The position numbers and the translations under genes were made by a program. Positions 32,342-40,927 of a stretch of DNA of 46,479 nt are shown one piece after another. How positions within the stretch are numbered: the stretch's first letter is position 1; each line of letters begins with the position of its first letter. The stretch spans positions 1 through 46,479 of the forward strand of contig JAFZSQ010000015.1 of NCBI GenBank assembly GCA_017619295.1, given 5' to 3'. The notes below the pieces were generated by a model. That model searched no databases and had not been told where the DNA came from. It saw only the letters and a program-made list of their open reading frames with translations. Source of the stretch: Lachnospiraceae bacterium (GTDB lineage Bacteria; Bacillota; Clostridia; Lachnospirales; Lachnospiraceae).

Positions 32342-33136
32342 TTAAATTTGAGATAAGGTGTTCAAAGCATTTCCGATACATACGGGAGAGAAGTGCTCTT
32401 CCATATAGGACTCGGCGTTGTTCATTGCTCTGAATAGTACTGCATATTCCGAAAGCAGGTTGCAAACCTTTGCAAATTCTTCAACCGTGTAGTCACCCTG
32501 CTTAACAAGGAGTAAGTACTCGCCTGTTGCCTCGTTCTTGTAAACGGATGAGGGTGCGGTAAATCTATCATTTATAAGATGGGCAATATCGATGATATCT
32601 GAGATAGATACAAAGATGAATGCCTGCATCAGTCCTTTGACTGAAGATTTCACAGTATTTGCATCGGGGGCCTTGGGAACTTCCGGTGTGGGAGCAGCCA
32701 TTGTACCGCCCTGAGCTTCTGCATGGTTCAAAACCTCGTCACAGGAATCCTTGATTCTCTTGAAGAGATTGAGAACTTCCTGGGTGTGATCTTCCGCTTC
32801 GTCGTATACTGTATCTGTTTCTTCTTCGAAATCCTCGTCCTCTTCCTCATTGGAGGGAGCAAACTTGGAAAATCTTGTATCCAACTCTTCGGGGTCTTCA
32901 ACCTTCGTTATTATAAGTACAACATATTCAGAGAAAGGAATTGCTTCAATCATAAGCGGAATATCTTCCGCTTCAAAGCCAAACTCGAAGGAGGCCTGCT
33001 GCATCATATCTCTAAAGAGATCCTTGGCCTTCTGAGTACCGTAGGCAAGCTCGCTGATCTTCAGACTTCTGCATGCCAAATCTTCCTTGGTAAGGGTGCA
33101 ACGAATCTGATTATCATTCACTTTTTCAATCTTCAC
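32342..33136 (-). CDS. mecA: Adaptor protein MecA
   Basis: MecA delivers substrates to the ClpCP protease in Firmicutes. The 264-residue protein starts MKIEKVNDNQIRCTLTKEDL, the N-terminal substrate-binding domain, and has LFRDMMQQASFEFGFEAED. A very acidic linker follows near residues 92-115, then a C-terminal domain (FIFVSISDIIDIAHLI, YLLLVKQGDY) that binds ClpC. The start codon is GTG at 33134-33136 with AGGAAG 7 nt upstream. Length is in the MecA range. Confidence 0.9.
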   Translation of the reverse strand: MKIEKVNDNQIRCTLTKEDLACRSLKISELAYGTQKAKDLFRDMMQQASFEFGFEAEDIPLMIEAIPFSEYVVLIITKVEDPEELDTRFSKFAPSNEEEDEDFEEETDTVYDEAEDHTQEVLNLFKRIKDSCDEVLNHAEAQGGTMAAPTPEVPKAPDANTVKSSVKGLMQAFIFVSISDIIDIAHLINDRFTAPSSVYKNEATGEYLLLVKQGDYTVEEFAKVCNLLSEYAVLFRAMNNAESYMEEHFSPVCIGNALNTLSQI

Positions 33137-33765
33137 AAAATCACTTCCTTTTCATAATATGTGCCATGTTAACAGTTACATATTTTAGGATAAAGATATA
33201 TTATATCCACTAACCCCAATAGTCAATACACTGAAAGTAGAGTTTATAGATTTTTAATTCTTTTTTTAGAAATAGTTTCTTTGATTTATTATCGGCATGA
33301 TTTATACTTTACATTAGTGACGGCCCCGTAATATATGTACGGGAAAGGAGAGTTGTCGATTCACTTCGGAAGGGAGATCTCCCTTCTTGATTCGAATTAT
33401 ATCGAATTTGTCTTATAGACTGAGCGTCTATTACCGTGTTTCAACATTTTTATTCCAAACTAAAATCCACGTTGAAAAAGTAATTCATTATTTTTATAGC
33501 ATATTATTTTAATTATTTTATTCGTACGCGGGGCATCACATGCAGACTATTTGTTTTGCAACAAACCGATTTCATATCACGGACCTTCAATAAGTGTGGT
33601 TTGATTGCAAAAAACATGGATTAAATATGCCGATGTTTAACTGTCTGATATAAAAAAGGAAGGCCTCTTCTAACATTAAAATTCAAAATTTCTTAAAAAT
33701 TTTGATAATGACTACAAGTTAATAGTCTGCTATAATTGAGGACGATTAGGAGGAGATGTGAGATT
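33137..33765. other. 629-bp gene-free region, possible small RNA
   Basis: No credible reading frame is seen. The first part is AT-rich. A promoter-like TTGATT (33281-33286), 16 nt, TATACT (33303-33308) is followed by a more GC-rich structured stretch: CCCGTA/TACGGG hairpin (33325-33330, 33338-33343), the 16-bp palindrome AAGGGAGATCTCCCTT (33370-33385), AGAC/GTCT (33417-33420, 33426-33429) and TTTCAAC/GTTGAAA (33440-33446, 33471-33477). A second structured segment lies near 33530-33625. It matches no riboswitch class I can name. The far end holds the promoter of the next gene. Confidence 0.5.
33728..33736 (+). promoter_or_regulatory. Extended -10 promoter of the SH3/GH18 gene
   Basis: TGCTATAAT (33728-33736) is an extended -10 with perfect TATAAT; the -35 region is poor. 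AGGAGGAG follows at 33748-33755. Confidence 0.6.
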
Positions 33766-35490
33766 ATGAAACGAGTGATTCCCGCATTGATTGCAATCGT
33801 CCTCATTATTTTGATTGCAGGGATAGCCCTTGGAGGTAAGTTAATAGAGAAGTATTCCTACTCAGATGAGATGGATAATTTGGAAGAGTATTTCGGAATA
33901 ACAGACCCTAACCAGGTGCCTATTTTATATAGAGGAGAAAAGTTAGAGACTAAGCTTTTAAATAAGAACGGACAGCTTTATTTAGACCTTGATTCCGTAC
34001 ACGAGCTTTTGAACGAGAGATTCTACTGGGACAATCGTGAGAACTGGCTTTTGTACGCAACTCCCACCGCCAAGATGGTGAACCAGATCGGAGCAAGCTC
34101 CTATACCGTTACAAACGGAATGGGCTATGAGTCCGAGATCGAGGGAGAGGACCTGGGATACCCCATTTCCTTTACCGAAGGTGAAGGCGAAAGTGAAGTT
34201 TTATATGTAGCCTTAGAGTATGTTCACAAGTTTACCAACTTCCACTATGAAGTTTACGAGGATCCAAAGAGAGTGATTCTCGATACAGAGAGCAGAGAAT
34301 ATCAGGAGCTGACAGTTACCAAGGATTCTGCCGTAAGACACAGAGGCGGAGTTAAGAGCCCTATTCTTAAGAAGGTAACTGAAGGAGATAAGCTTATTCT
34401 TCTTGAGGAGATGGAAGACTGGTCCAAGGTTGAAACCCTGGACGGCTTCATCGGATACATTGAGAAGAAGCATTATGAGGGACCTGTAAGTGCTGTTGCC
34501 GATTTTGCAAACAACTACGCAGAGCCCGAGTACACATCCCTTACTTCAGATTCAAAGATCAGCCTTGGCTGGCATGTAGTTGCAGCCACAGCAGGTAACG
34601 ATACAATTTACGAGGCTTTGCAGTACCAGAAGGGATTGGACGTTATTTCCCCCACCTGGTTTAAGCTCACCGACGATGCAGGAAACATTTCAAGCTTCGC
34701 CACAGCAAACTACGTATCTATCGCTCATAACATGGGACTTCAGGTTTGGGGTGTAATTGATGACTTCACTAACACCGTGGACGATTATGAAATCCTTTCC
34801 TATACAAGTAAGAGAGAAAGAATTATCGAGACTCTTATTTCGGAAGCAAAGAATGTAGGCCTTGACGGAATCAACGTTGACTTCGAGAAGGTTTCAAACA
34901 GCGCAGGCCCCCACTATGTTGAGTTCTTAAGAGAGCTTTCCATCGAGTGCCGTGCCAACAACCTTGTTCTTTCCGTTGACGACTATGTGCCCTACAACTT
35001 CAACTCCCAGTACAACATCCCCGCTCAGGGCGAGGTTGCCGATTACGTAATCATTATGGGATACGATGAACACTACCACGGATCCGGAGATCCCGGAAGT
35101 GTTGCTTCTATAGATTACGTTAAACATGGTATTACAGAGACCTTAAAGACAGTTCCCGCTAAGAAGGTTATAAACGCACTTCCTTTATATACCATTCAGT
35201 GGAGAACCACAGGAACCACAGTAACAGACGATTATGTTACAATGGTTAACCAGGCTGACATGGTATCCCGCCTCGGCGGTAACTACACCTGGGATGAAAC
35301 CACATGCCAGAACTACTTGGAGGTTGACCTTGGCGGAACCTTATATCAGGTTTGGCTTGAGGATGCAGAGTCCATCCAGGTTAAACTTAACGTCATGAAA
35401 GCCAACGAAATCGGCGGCGTGGCAGTATGGAGACTTGGATACGAAGATCCTGCCATCTGGAACGTTATAAGCGCATACAGCGAAAACTAA
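33766..35490 (+). CDS. Secreted SH3 domain and glycoside hydrolase family 18 protein
   Basis: It probably acts on cell-wall or other N-acetylglucosamine polymers. The 574-residue protein has an N-terminal membrane anchor (VIPALIAIVLIILIAGIALG), a domain resembling the copper-amine-oxidase N-terminal fold to about residue 175, a bacterial SH3 domain near 185-240 (VRHRGGVKSPILKKVTEGDK), and a GH18 barrel with the catalytic DGINVDFEKV near residue 366 and the Glu in place. The layout resembles YaaH/YdhD wall hydrolases. It lies 1 bp upstream of the next gene. Confidence 0.87.
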   Translation: MKRVIPALIAIVLIILIAGIALGGKLIEKYSYSDEMDNLEEYFGITDPNQVPILYRGEKLETKLLNKNGQLYLDLDSVHELLNERFYWDNRENWLLYATPTAKMVNQIGASSYTVTNGMGYESEIEGEDLGYPISFTEGEGESEVLYVALEYVHKFTNFHYEVYEDPKRVILDTESREYQELTVTKDSAVRHRGGVKSPILKKVTEGDKLILLEEMEDWSKVETLDGFIGYIEKKHYEGPVSAVADFANNYAEPEYTSLTSDSKISLGWHVVAATAGNDTIYEALQYQKGLDVISPTWFKLTDDAGNISSFATANYVSIAHNMGLQVWGVIDDFTNTVDDYEILSYTSKRERIIETLISEAKNVGLDGINVDFEKVSNSAGPHYVEFLRELSIECRANNLVLSVDDYVPYNFNSQYNIPAQGEVADYVIIMGYDEHYHGSGDPGSVASIDYVKHGITETLKTVPAKKVINALPLYTIQWRTTGTTVTDDYVTMVNQADMVSRLGGNYTWDETTCQNYLEVDLGGTLYQVWLEDAESIQVKLNVMKANEIGGVAVWRLGYEDPAIWNVISAYSEN

Positions 35491-35491
35491 A

Positions 35492-36544
35492 ATGAACACC
35501 AAATTTATTACACTGGATACAGAAAATCCGGATCCCAGCGTTTTAAAGGAAGCCGGAGAGATTATCAAAAGAGGAGGGCTTGTTGCTTTTCCCACAGAGA
35601 CCGTATATGGCCTTGGGGGAGACGCATTAAACCCCGAATCCTCCAAAAAGATTTATGCAGCAAAGGGTCGTCCTTCGGATAACCCTTTGATTGTGCATAT
35701 ATGGAGACTTGAGGATTTGCCCGTAGTGGCAAGGGAGATTCCCGATATCGCCTATAAGCTGGCGGCAGAGTACTGGCCCGGTCCTCTTACCATGATTTTT
35801 AGAAAAAGCGACGCTATCCCATTTGAAACCACAGGGGGACTTGATACCGTAGCTGTAAGATTCCCTGACAACAAGATTGCTCTCGGCTTTATCAAAGAGG
35901 CGGGAGGCTTTGTTGCGGCACCAAGTGCAAACCTTTCGGGAAAACCAAGCCCTACTTTATCTAAGTATGTTAAGGAAGACATGGACGGTCGAATCGAGAT
36001 GATTCTTGACGGCGGTCAGGTAGGTATCGGTTTGGAGTCCACCATTATAGATCTGACAAGTGAAGTTCCTACTATCCTTCGCCCCGGTTTTATCACAAGA
36101 GAAATGCTTCTTAAGCTACTAAATGAAGTGGATGTTGATAAGACTATCCTAGACGGCAATTCAAAGGCTGCTCCCAAGGCTCCCGGAATGAAATACCGCC
36201 ACTATGCTCCCAAGGGTGATTTGACCGTAATAGAGGGTGAAACTTCAAAGGTCATTTCCTATATTAATGAAAAGACAAAAGAAGCGGTTAAAGACGGGAA
36301 AAAAGTATGTGTTATCTGTACTGATGAGACCGAAGACGCTTTTGCCGCAAAGATAAAAAAGAGTGTGGGAAGCAGGGCAGACGAAGCTTCCGTAGGTAAG
36401 GAACTCTACAGAGTCTTAAGAGAATGCGACGATGAGGATATAGAAGTTATTTTCTCGGAATCCTTTGATGCCACAGGCTTTGGACAGGCCATAATGAACA
36501 GGCTTTTAAAGGCTGCCGGCCACCACGTAATAAACGTGGATTAA
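35492..36544 (+). CDS. Threonylcarbamoyl-AMP synthase (Sua5/YwlC)
   Basis: It makes threonylcarbamoyl-AMP from threonine, bicarbonate and ATP for t6A37 modification of ANN-decoding tRNAs. The 350-residue protein is the long Sua5 type: an N-terminal YrdC domain (GGLVAFPTETVYGLGGDALN, AAKGRPSDNPLIVHI, SANLSGKPSPT) and a C-terminal Sua5 domain starting after PGMKYRHYAPKGDL. One base separates it from the previous stop and the ribosome binding site is weak, so translation may be coupled. Confidence 0.93.
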   Translation: MNTKFITLDTENPDPSVLKEAGEIIKRGGLVAFPTETVYGLGGDALNPESSKKIYAAKGRPSDNPLIVHIWRLEDLPVVAREIPDIAYKLAAEYWPGPLTMIFRKSDAIPFETTGGLDTVAVRFPDNKIALGFIKEAGGFVAAPSANLSGKPSPTLSKYVKEDMDGRIEMILDGGQVGIGLESTIIDLTSEVPTILRPGFITREMLLKLLNEVDVDKTILDGNSKAAPKAPGMKYRHYAPKGDLTVIEGETSKVISYINEKTKEAVKDGKKVCVICTDETEDAFAAKIKKSVGSRADEASVGKELYRVLRECDDEDIEVIFSESFDATGFGQAIMNRLLKAAGHHVINVD

Positions 36545-36614
36545 GTATGGAAAAAGTAGGCAAGACGTTTTATAATATTTGAAGAAAACAATACATATAT
36601 CGGGGAGTCAGACC

Positions 36615-37046
36615 ATGATAGCAATCGGAAGTGACCACGGCGGTTACGAATTAAAAGAATTGGTTAAGAAACATTTGGACGAAATCGGCGAGAAATACGA
36701 TGATAAGGGATGCTATTCCTTAGAATCCGTTGATTATCCCGCTTTCGGAAGAGCCGTTGCCGAAGCAGTAGCTAAGGGCGAGGCAGACAAGGGAATAGTT
36801 ATCTGTACCACAGGTATCGGTATTTCCATCGTTGCAAACAAGGTAAAGGGTATCAGATGTGCCCTTTGCTCAGATACCGTTTCAGCAAGACTAACAAGAG
36901 AACATAACGACGCAAATGTTCTTTCTATGGGAGCCGGAATCGTGGGTCCCAATCTTGCCATTAGTATCGTTGACACTTTTCTTAACACCGAATTTTCAGG
37001 ATTAGAGAAGCACGCCAGACGTGTCTCACAAATTGAACAAAACTAG
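36615..37046 (+). CDS. rpiB: Ribose 5-phosphate isomerase B
   Basis: It interconverts ribose 5-phosphate and ribulose 5-phosphate, feeding PRPP for the pyr and upp enzymes. The 143-residue protein has AIGSDHGGYELKELV, CTTGIGISIVANKVKG with the catalytic Cys near residue 67, and EHNDANVLSMGAGIVG. ATG 36615 is chosen for the GGGGAG site just upstream. A hairpin follows. Confidence 0.94.
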   Translation: MIAIGSDHGGYELKELVKKHLDEIGEKYDDKGCYSLESVDYPAFGRAVAEAVAKGEADKGIVICTTGIGISIVANKVKGIRCALCSDTVSARLTREHNDANVLSMGAGIVGPNLAISIVDTFLNTEFSGLEKHARRVSQIEQN

Positions 37047-37052
37047 CCAATG

Positions 37053-37108
37053 AATCCACAGCACATTCATTTATCCTGATTGAATGCACTGTGGATTTAT
37101 CATATAAT
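37053..37108 (+). promoter_or_regulatory. upp promoter overlapped by a long inverted repeat
   Basis: TTGAAT (37080-37085), 17-nt spacer and perfect TATAAT (37103-37108). The inverted repeat AATCCACAG plus CATTCA (37053-37069) with TGAATG plus CTGTGGATT (37081-37097) covers the -35 and spacer, interrupted by a 2x2 mismatch, 11-nt loop. It could be an operator or a weak terminator for rpiB; no T run follows. Confidence 0.65.
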
Positions 37109-37143
37109 TAACTAAAAGGGAAATGATAGGAGGAAAAACAATT

Positions 37144-37773
37144 ATGGCTAAAGTAGTGTACATGGATCATCCTTTGATTCAGCACAAAATCGGTTACATC
37201 AGAAGAAAGGAAACAGGTACAAAGGATTTCAGAGCAACAATCGGTGAAATCGCAATGCTTATCTGTTATGAAGCTACAAGAGATTTGAAGCTTTCAGACG
37301 TTGAGATAGAGACTCCTATCTGCAAGACAACAGTTAAGGAGCTTAAGGGTAAGAAGATGGCAATCGTTCCCATCCTTCGTGCAGGACTTGGAATGGTTGA
37401 CGGTATGCTTTCACTTATTCCCGCAGCTAAGGTTGGTCATATCGGACTTTACAGAGATCCCGAGACCATGAAACCCGTTGAGTATTATTGCAAACTCCCT
37501 GCAGATTGTGCAGACAGAGAGATTTTTGTAGTTGACCCCATGCTTGCAACAGGCGGTTCAAGCGTAGCAGCTATTCAGATGCTTAAGGACAAGGGATGCA
37601 AGAACATCCACTTCATGTGCATCATCGCAGCTCCCGAAGGCGTTAAGGCTATGACTGAGGCTCATCCCGATGTAGACCTTTATGTAGGTGCTCTTGATGA
37701 GAAACTTAACGATCACTGCTACATCGTTCCCGGACTTGGAGACGCAGGCGACAGAATCTTCGGAACAAAATAG
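37144..37773 (+). CDS. upp: Uracil phosphoribosyltransferase
   Basis: It salvages uracil with PRPP to UMP. The 209-residue protein shows [20 protein letters not shown] at the N-terminus, [16 protein letters not shown], the PRPP loop [12 protein letters not shown] near residue 130 and the uracil-binding end [22 protein letters not shown] precedes the ATG at 37144; an upstream in-frame ATG at 37123 overlaps the ribosome binding region. It has its own consensus promoter. Confidence 0.96.
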   Translation: MAKVVYMDHPLIQHKIGYIRRKETGTKDFRATIGEIAMLICYEATRDLKLSDVEIETPICKTTVKELKGKKMAIVPILRAGLGMVDGMLSLIPAAKVGHIGLYRDPETMKPVEYYCKLPADCADREIFVVDPMLATGGSSVAAIQMLKDKGCKNIHFMCIIAAPEGVKAMTEAHPDVDLYVGALDEKLNDHCYIVPGLGDAGDRIFGTK

Positions 37774-37797
37774 TTTCTATATTTACAGGGGGTAATT

Positions 37798-38277
37798 ATG
37801 AAACGACAGGATTACATCTCCTGGGACGAGTACTTTATGGGTATAGCACATCTTGCAGGTATGCGTTCCAAGGATCCCAATACACAGGTTGGTGCATGCA
37901 TTGTCAGTGATGACAATAAGATTCTCTCCATGGGTTATAACGGATTCCCCAGAGGCTGTTCTGATGATGAGTTTCCATGGGAGAGAGAGGGCGATGTCCT
38001 TGACACCAAGTATGCTTTCGTAACCCACAGTGAGCTTAACGCCATTCTTAACTACAGAGGTGGCACTCTTGAAGGGTCGAAATTATATGTATCGCTTTTC
38101 CCTTGTAACGAGTGTGCGAAAGCGATTATTCAGGCGGGCATTAAGACTATCGTTTACGACAGTGATAAGTACGCCGACACACCAACGACCTTGGCATCCA
38201 AGAAGATGCTTAAGGCAGCAGGCGTAGATTTTTATCAGTATAAAAAAACAGGAAGAAAGATTACTCTTGATATGTAA
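37798..38277 (+). CDS. Deoxycytidylate deaminase (dCMP deaminase, ComEB-type)
   Basis: It deaminates dCMP to dUMP, providing substrate for thymidylate synthase. The 159-residue protein has the zinc site HSELNAIL (His and catalytic Glu near residue 78) and FPCNECAKAI (two Cys near residues 104-107). DPNTQVGACIV and the Arg/Asp-rich insert FPWEREGD are typical. GGGGG precedes the ATG. It follows upp by 24 bp and is likely in the same unit. Confidence 0.93.
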   Translation: MKRQDYISWDEYFMGIAHLAGMRSKDPNTQVGACIVSDDNKILSMGYNGFPRGCSDDEFPWEREGDVLDTKYAFVTHSELNAILNYRGGTLEGSKLYVSLFPCNECAKAIIQAGIKTIVYDSDKYADTPTTLASKKMLKAAGVDFYQYKKTGRKITLDM

Positions 38278-38301
38278 TTTTTCCCGGGAAAGGAGAAGCA
38301 C

Positions 38302-39459
38302 ATGAACAGATTAAAGAAGCCTTTAACTCTTCTTTTGGTTCTTGTGCTTTTTTGGTGCTCTTATCCACCCATGCCCGTTCATGCCGAGACCACAAAGGAG
38401 AAGCTTGATAAGGCTAAGCAGGAGAAGCAGGAAATCCAGGGAAAGATAAGCGAGAATGAGGAAAAGAAGGCGGCCCTTGATGAAAAGAAGGGACAGCTTC
38501 AGAACCAGCTTTCGGGCCTTAATTCGGATTTAAATGAAATCGTTGCAAACCTTAACGATTTGGAAGCCCAGATTGAAGCCAAGGAAGCTCAGATTGATGA
38601 AACCACCAATCAGCTTAACGAGGCAATAAAGACTGCCGATGACCAGTATGCGGCCATGAAAAAGAGAATCCAGTTCATGTATGAAATGGGTGATAACACA
38701 TACTGGGAAATGCTTGTGGAGGCAGGAAGCTTTGCGGCAATGATTAATGCCGCCGAGTACATCGAAGAGCTTACAGCTTACGACAGACGAAAGCTTGAAG
38801 AGTACAAGGAAATAAGAGATACCATTCAGAAACTTCAGGAACAGCAGATTTCGGAACTTGAGGAACTGGATGAATTAAAGGAGCAGGTTGAAGCCGAGCA
38901 GAACAGAGTCTGGGGACTTGTAAACCAGACCAAGAATAACATCTCTGCTACGGAGGGTGAGATTTCGGCGGCTGAGGAAGCGGCGCTTGCTTACGAGGCA
39001 GAACTTAAGGCCAAGGAGCAGGATATTGCAGCCCTCCAGAAACAGCTGGCTGAAGAGCTTCGTTTATCACAGTTATCCGCAAACTCCGTATGGAGAGATA
39101 TTTCGGAAGTAACCTTTGCCGAAGGTGACAGATACTTATTGGCAAGCTTAATCTACTGCGAGGCCGGCGGTGAACCCTATGCCGGACAGGTGGCGGTAGG
39201 AGCTGTAGTAGTAAACAGGGTACTTAGCCCTGTCTTCCCCAACACCATGGCGGGAGTTATCTACGCACCAAGACAGTTCTCTCCTGTAGGCAGCGGACGA
39301 CTTGAAGTAATCATGGCTTCCGGCAAGGCTACGGCATCCTGCTTTAAGGCAGCGGATGAGGCCATGTCAGGTGGAACCAACGTAGGAAACTGCGTATATT
39401 TCAGAACACCTGTTGAAGGCCTTAGCGGTATCAACATCGGCGGACATGTATTTTATTAG
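38302..39459 (+). CDS. Secreted coiled-coil cell wall hydrolase (PcsB-like N-terminus, SleB-type catalytic domain)
   Basis: The 385-residue protein has a signal peptide (LTLLLVLVLFWCSYPPMPVHAE), a long coiled coil from about residue 30 to 265 rich in Gln, Glu and Lys, and a C-terminal Hydrolase_2/SleB domain: YLLASLIYCEAGGEPYAGQV, VVVNRVLSPVFPNTMAGVIY, PRQFSPVGSGRL. The catalytic Glu in YCEAGGEP is present. Such coiled coils usually hold the enzyme in check until a division or FtsEX-type partner activates it; that is inference. AAAGGAG lies upstream. Confidence 0.9.
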   Translation: MNRLKKPLTLLLVLVLFWCSYPPMPVHAETTKEKLDKAKQEKQEIQGKISENEEKKAALDEKKGQLQNQLSGLNSDLNEIVANLNDLEAQIEAKEAQIDETTNQLNEAIKTADDQYAAMKKRIQFMYEMGDNTYWEMLVEAGSFAAMINAAEYIEELTAYDRRKLEEYKEIRDTIQKLQEQQISELEELDELKEQVEAEQNRVWGLVNQTKNNISATEGEISAAEEAALAYEAELKAKEQDIAALQKQLAEELRLSQLSANSVWRDISEVTFAEGDRYLLASLIYCEAGGEPYAGQVAVGAVVVNRVLSPVFPNTMAGVIYAPRQFSPVGSGRLEVIMASGKATASCFKAADEAMSGGTNVGNCVYFRTPVEGLSGINIGGHVFY

Positions 39460-39504
39460 ACAATTTCAAATAATTTTGCTATAATGTCAGAAAGTACAAA
39501 AGTG

Positions 39505-39534
39505 AAGGGACGGAAAATATTCCGTCCCTTTGTG
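39505..39534. terminator. Bidirectional terminator between convergent genes
   Basis: AAGGGACGGA (39505-39514) pairs with TCCGTCCCTT (39521-39530), serving the wall hydrolase on the plus strand and possibly the DUF402 gene on the minus strand. Confidence 0.85.
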
Positions 39535-39540
39535 TTTAAA

Positions 39541-40023
39541 TCAAAGTTTCTCGTATTTATTTAAGGTTTCCTTCATCTCATCGAAGTCGCCTGAGTAGAT
39601 ACACTTAAGAAGGAAATCCAGACGATCCAACGCATTACATAACTGCGACTGAGTGATAAGATGCTGTCTTCCGGCATCGCTTAACTCATCTAAATCAATG
39701 ACCTGGAGTCTTCCGTCCGGATGAACGATCACATCCGCAAGAAGGTCCGTGACGGTTAACTTGTTGGCATCCTTGTCAAAATCGTAATCCACGATGTCGC
39801 AGTACCAGTAAAGTAAATCGCCTGTTGGTCTGTAAAACTTATTGAGCTTAATTCCGGAACCTAAAAAATAGCAGGAAGAACCGTGATCAAAGTCCTTCTT
39901 CGGCTTTAAAGTTTTCCATCTTGTAACCAGGATGTTATCGTCAACAAATACGATATCATCGTCCCTTAGTGCTATGTTCTGATCCGGTATCAGTCTCTTG
40001 CGATATAGTTCAATTTGCCCCAT
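39541..40023 (-). CDS. DUF402 family protein
   Basis: The 160-residue protein matches DUF402: GSSCYFLGSGIKLNKFYRPT, WYCDIVDYDFD, LTVTDLLADVIVHPDGRLQV and DLDELSDA. This is a small beta-barrel fold. Some members are nucleoside phosphatases or RNase-associated, but activity here is undetermined. GGAGGGG precedes the ATG. It stands alone on the minus strand between the wall hydrolase and the ATP synthase operon. Confidence 0.85.
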   Translation of the reverse strand: MGQIELYRKRLIPDQNIALRDDDIVFVDDNILVTRWKTLKPKKDFDHGSSCYFLGSGIKLNKFYRPTGDLLYWYCDIVDYDFDKDANKLTVTDLLADVIVHPDGRLQVIDLDELSDAGRQHLITQSQLCNALDRLDFLLKCIYSGDFDEMKETLNKYEKL

Positions 40024-40135
40024 ATAACCCCTCCGCTTAATAGCTTATTGAAATGGTACACTTTGGCGAAGTAAAAGTCAATGAAAAACAGCTGAAAAAG
40101 AAATAAAAAAACAAGTCGGAATTTACTGTATTTAA

Positions 40136-40164
40136 TAGACATTTTCACCATTTTAAAGTATAAT
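40136..40164 (+). promoter_or_regulatory. Promoter of the atp operon
   Basis: TAGACA (40136-40141), 17-nt spacer, perfect TATAAT (40159-40164), followed by AGAGGAG before the first gene. Confidence 0.75.
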
Positions 40165-40209
40165 CTAAGTTAAGTTTTTATGCGGTTTCGCAGGCGCGAG
40201 AGGAGATAT

Positions 40210-40452
40210 ATGAAAGGAGATCGGACAGTATTTAAAGCATTGACATTGATCATGCAATTCGGAATTAATATGCTGGTGCCGATCTTTCTTTGTTCTTTCG
40301 CAGGTTTATTTATAGACAGAAAGTTTGGAACAGGCTGGGCTTTCATAGCCGGCTTCTTTTTCGGAGCCGTGGTCGGAGGCAGAAATGTATATATTTTCGC
40401 CAAGGACATTATGAAGAGTAACAGCAGTGATAAGAGACATGAAAAGCATTAA
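40210..40452 (+). CDS. atpZ: AtpZ-type small membrane protein
   Basis: The 80-residue protein has two membrane helices (QFGINMLVPIFLCSFAGLFI and a Gly/Phe-rich GWAFIAGFFFGAVVGG), as in AtpZ/AtpI accessory proteins encoded at the head of atp operons. They are linked to Mg2+ or Ca2+ transport and c-ring assembly. ATG 40210 is chosen for GAGAGGAG upstream. The end overlaps the next gene. Confidence 0.85.
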   Translation: MKGDRTVFKALTLIMQFGINMLVPIFLCSFAGLFIDRKFGTGWAFIAGFFFGAVVGGRNVYIFAKDIMKSNSSDKRHEKH

Positions 40453-40912
40453 GGAAGCCGGAGTTTATCTTCGCACATTGATAGAACTTTTGGCCGGCGT
40501 GGTCCTTTGGGGACTGGTTTTTCAGATTCCTTTCTTCTTTGTGGAGAGGAAGGGGTATTACGTCTTGGGCGTCTGGTACGGAGTTGTCATTGCAGGGCTT
40601 ATGGCCTTTGACATGTGGAGAAACGTACCAAAGAGCGTTGACAGAGGAAATGCCGGAGCCAGAAAGTATACGATACTTACCGGAATCACAAGATATGCAG
40701 TCGTGCTCATTCTCTACGGACTTATTTGTTACTTTGATTTCGGAAGCCCCATAACCGCTTTTGTGGGGATAATGGGTTTGAAGGTAGCGGTCTATTTACA
40801 ACCGTTTACGCATAAAAGATTTTCTAAATGGTTTTCCTGGAAGGAGATCGAATATCCTCCCTACGTACCGGAGGAAGAGGTTGAACCTGAGGAAGACAGG
40901 GACATAATATAA
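40439..40912 (+). CDS. ATP synthase subunit I-like membrane protein
   Basis: The 157-residue protein has four hydrophobic segments (TLIELLAGVVLWGLVFQIPF, GVVIAGLMAFDMW, YAVVLILYGLICYF, GIMGLKVAVYLQPF) and a Glu/Pro-rich acidic C-terminus. Position between atpZ and atpB, size and topology match the poorly conserved AtpI family, which helps c-ring assembly. ATG 40439 overlaps atpZ; a GTG 12 nt earlier is an alternative start. Confidence 0.75.
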   Translation: MKSIKEAGVYLRTLIELLAGVVLWGLVFQIPFFFVERKGYYVLGVWYGVVIAGLMAFDMWRNVPKSVDRGNAGARKYTILTGITRYAVVLILYGLICYFDFGSPITAFVGIMGLKVAVYLQPFTHKRFSKWFSWKEIEYPPYVPEEEVEPEEDRDII

Positions 40913-40927
40913 TAAGGAGGTGAGACT

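Noticed and set aside
33310-33450. Known riboswitch, tmRNA, SRP RNA or 6S RNA
   Set aside because: I looked for the hallmark sequences of these classes and found none; kept only as an unassigned structured region.
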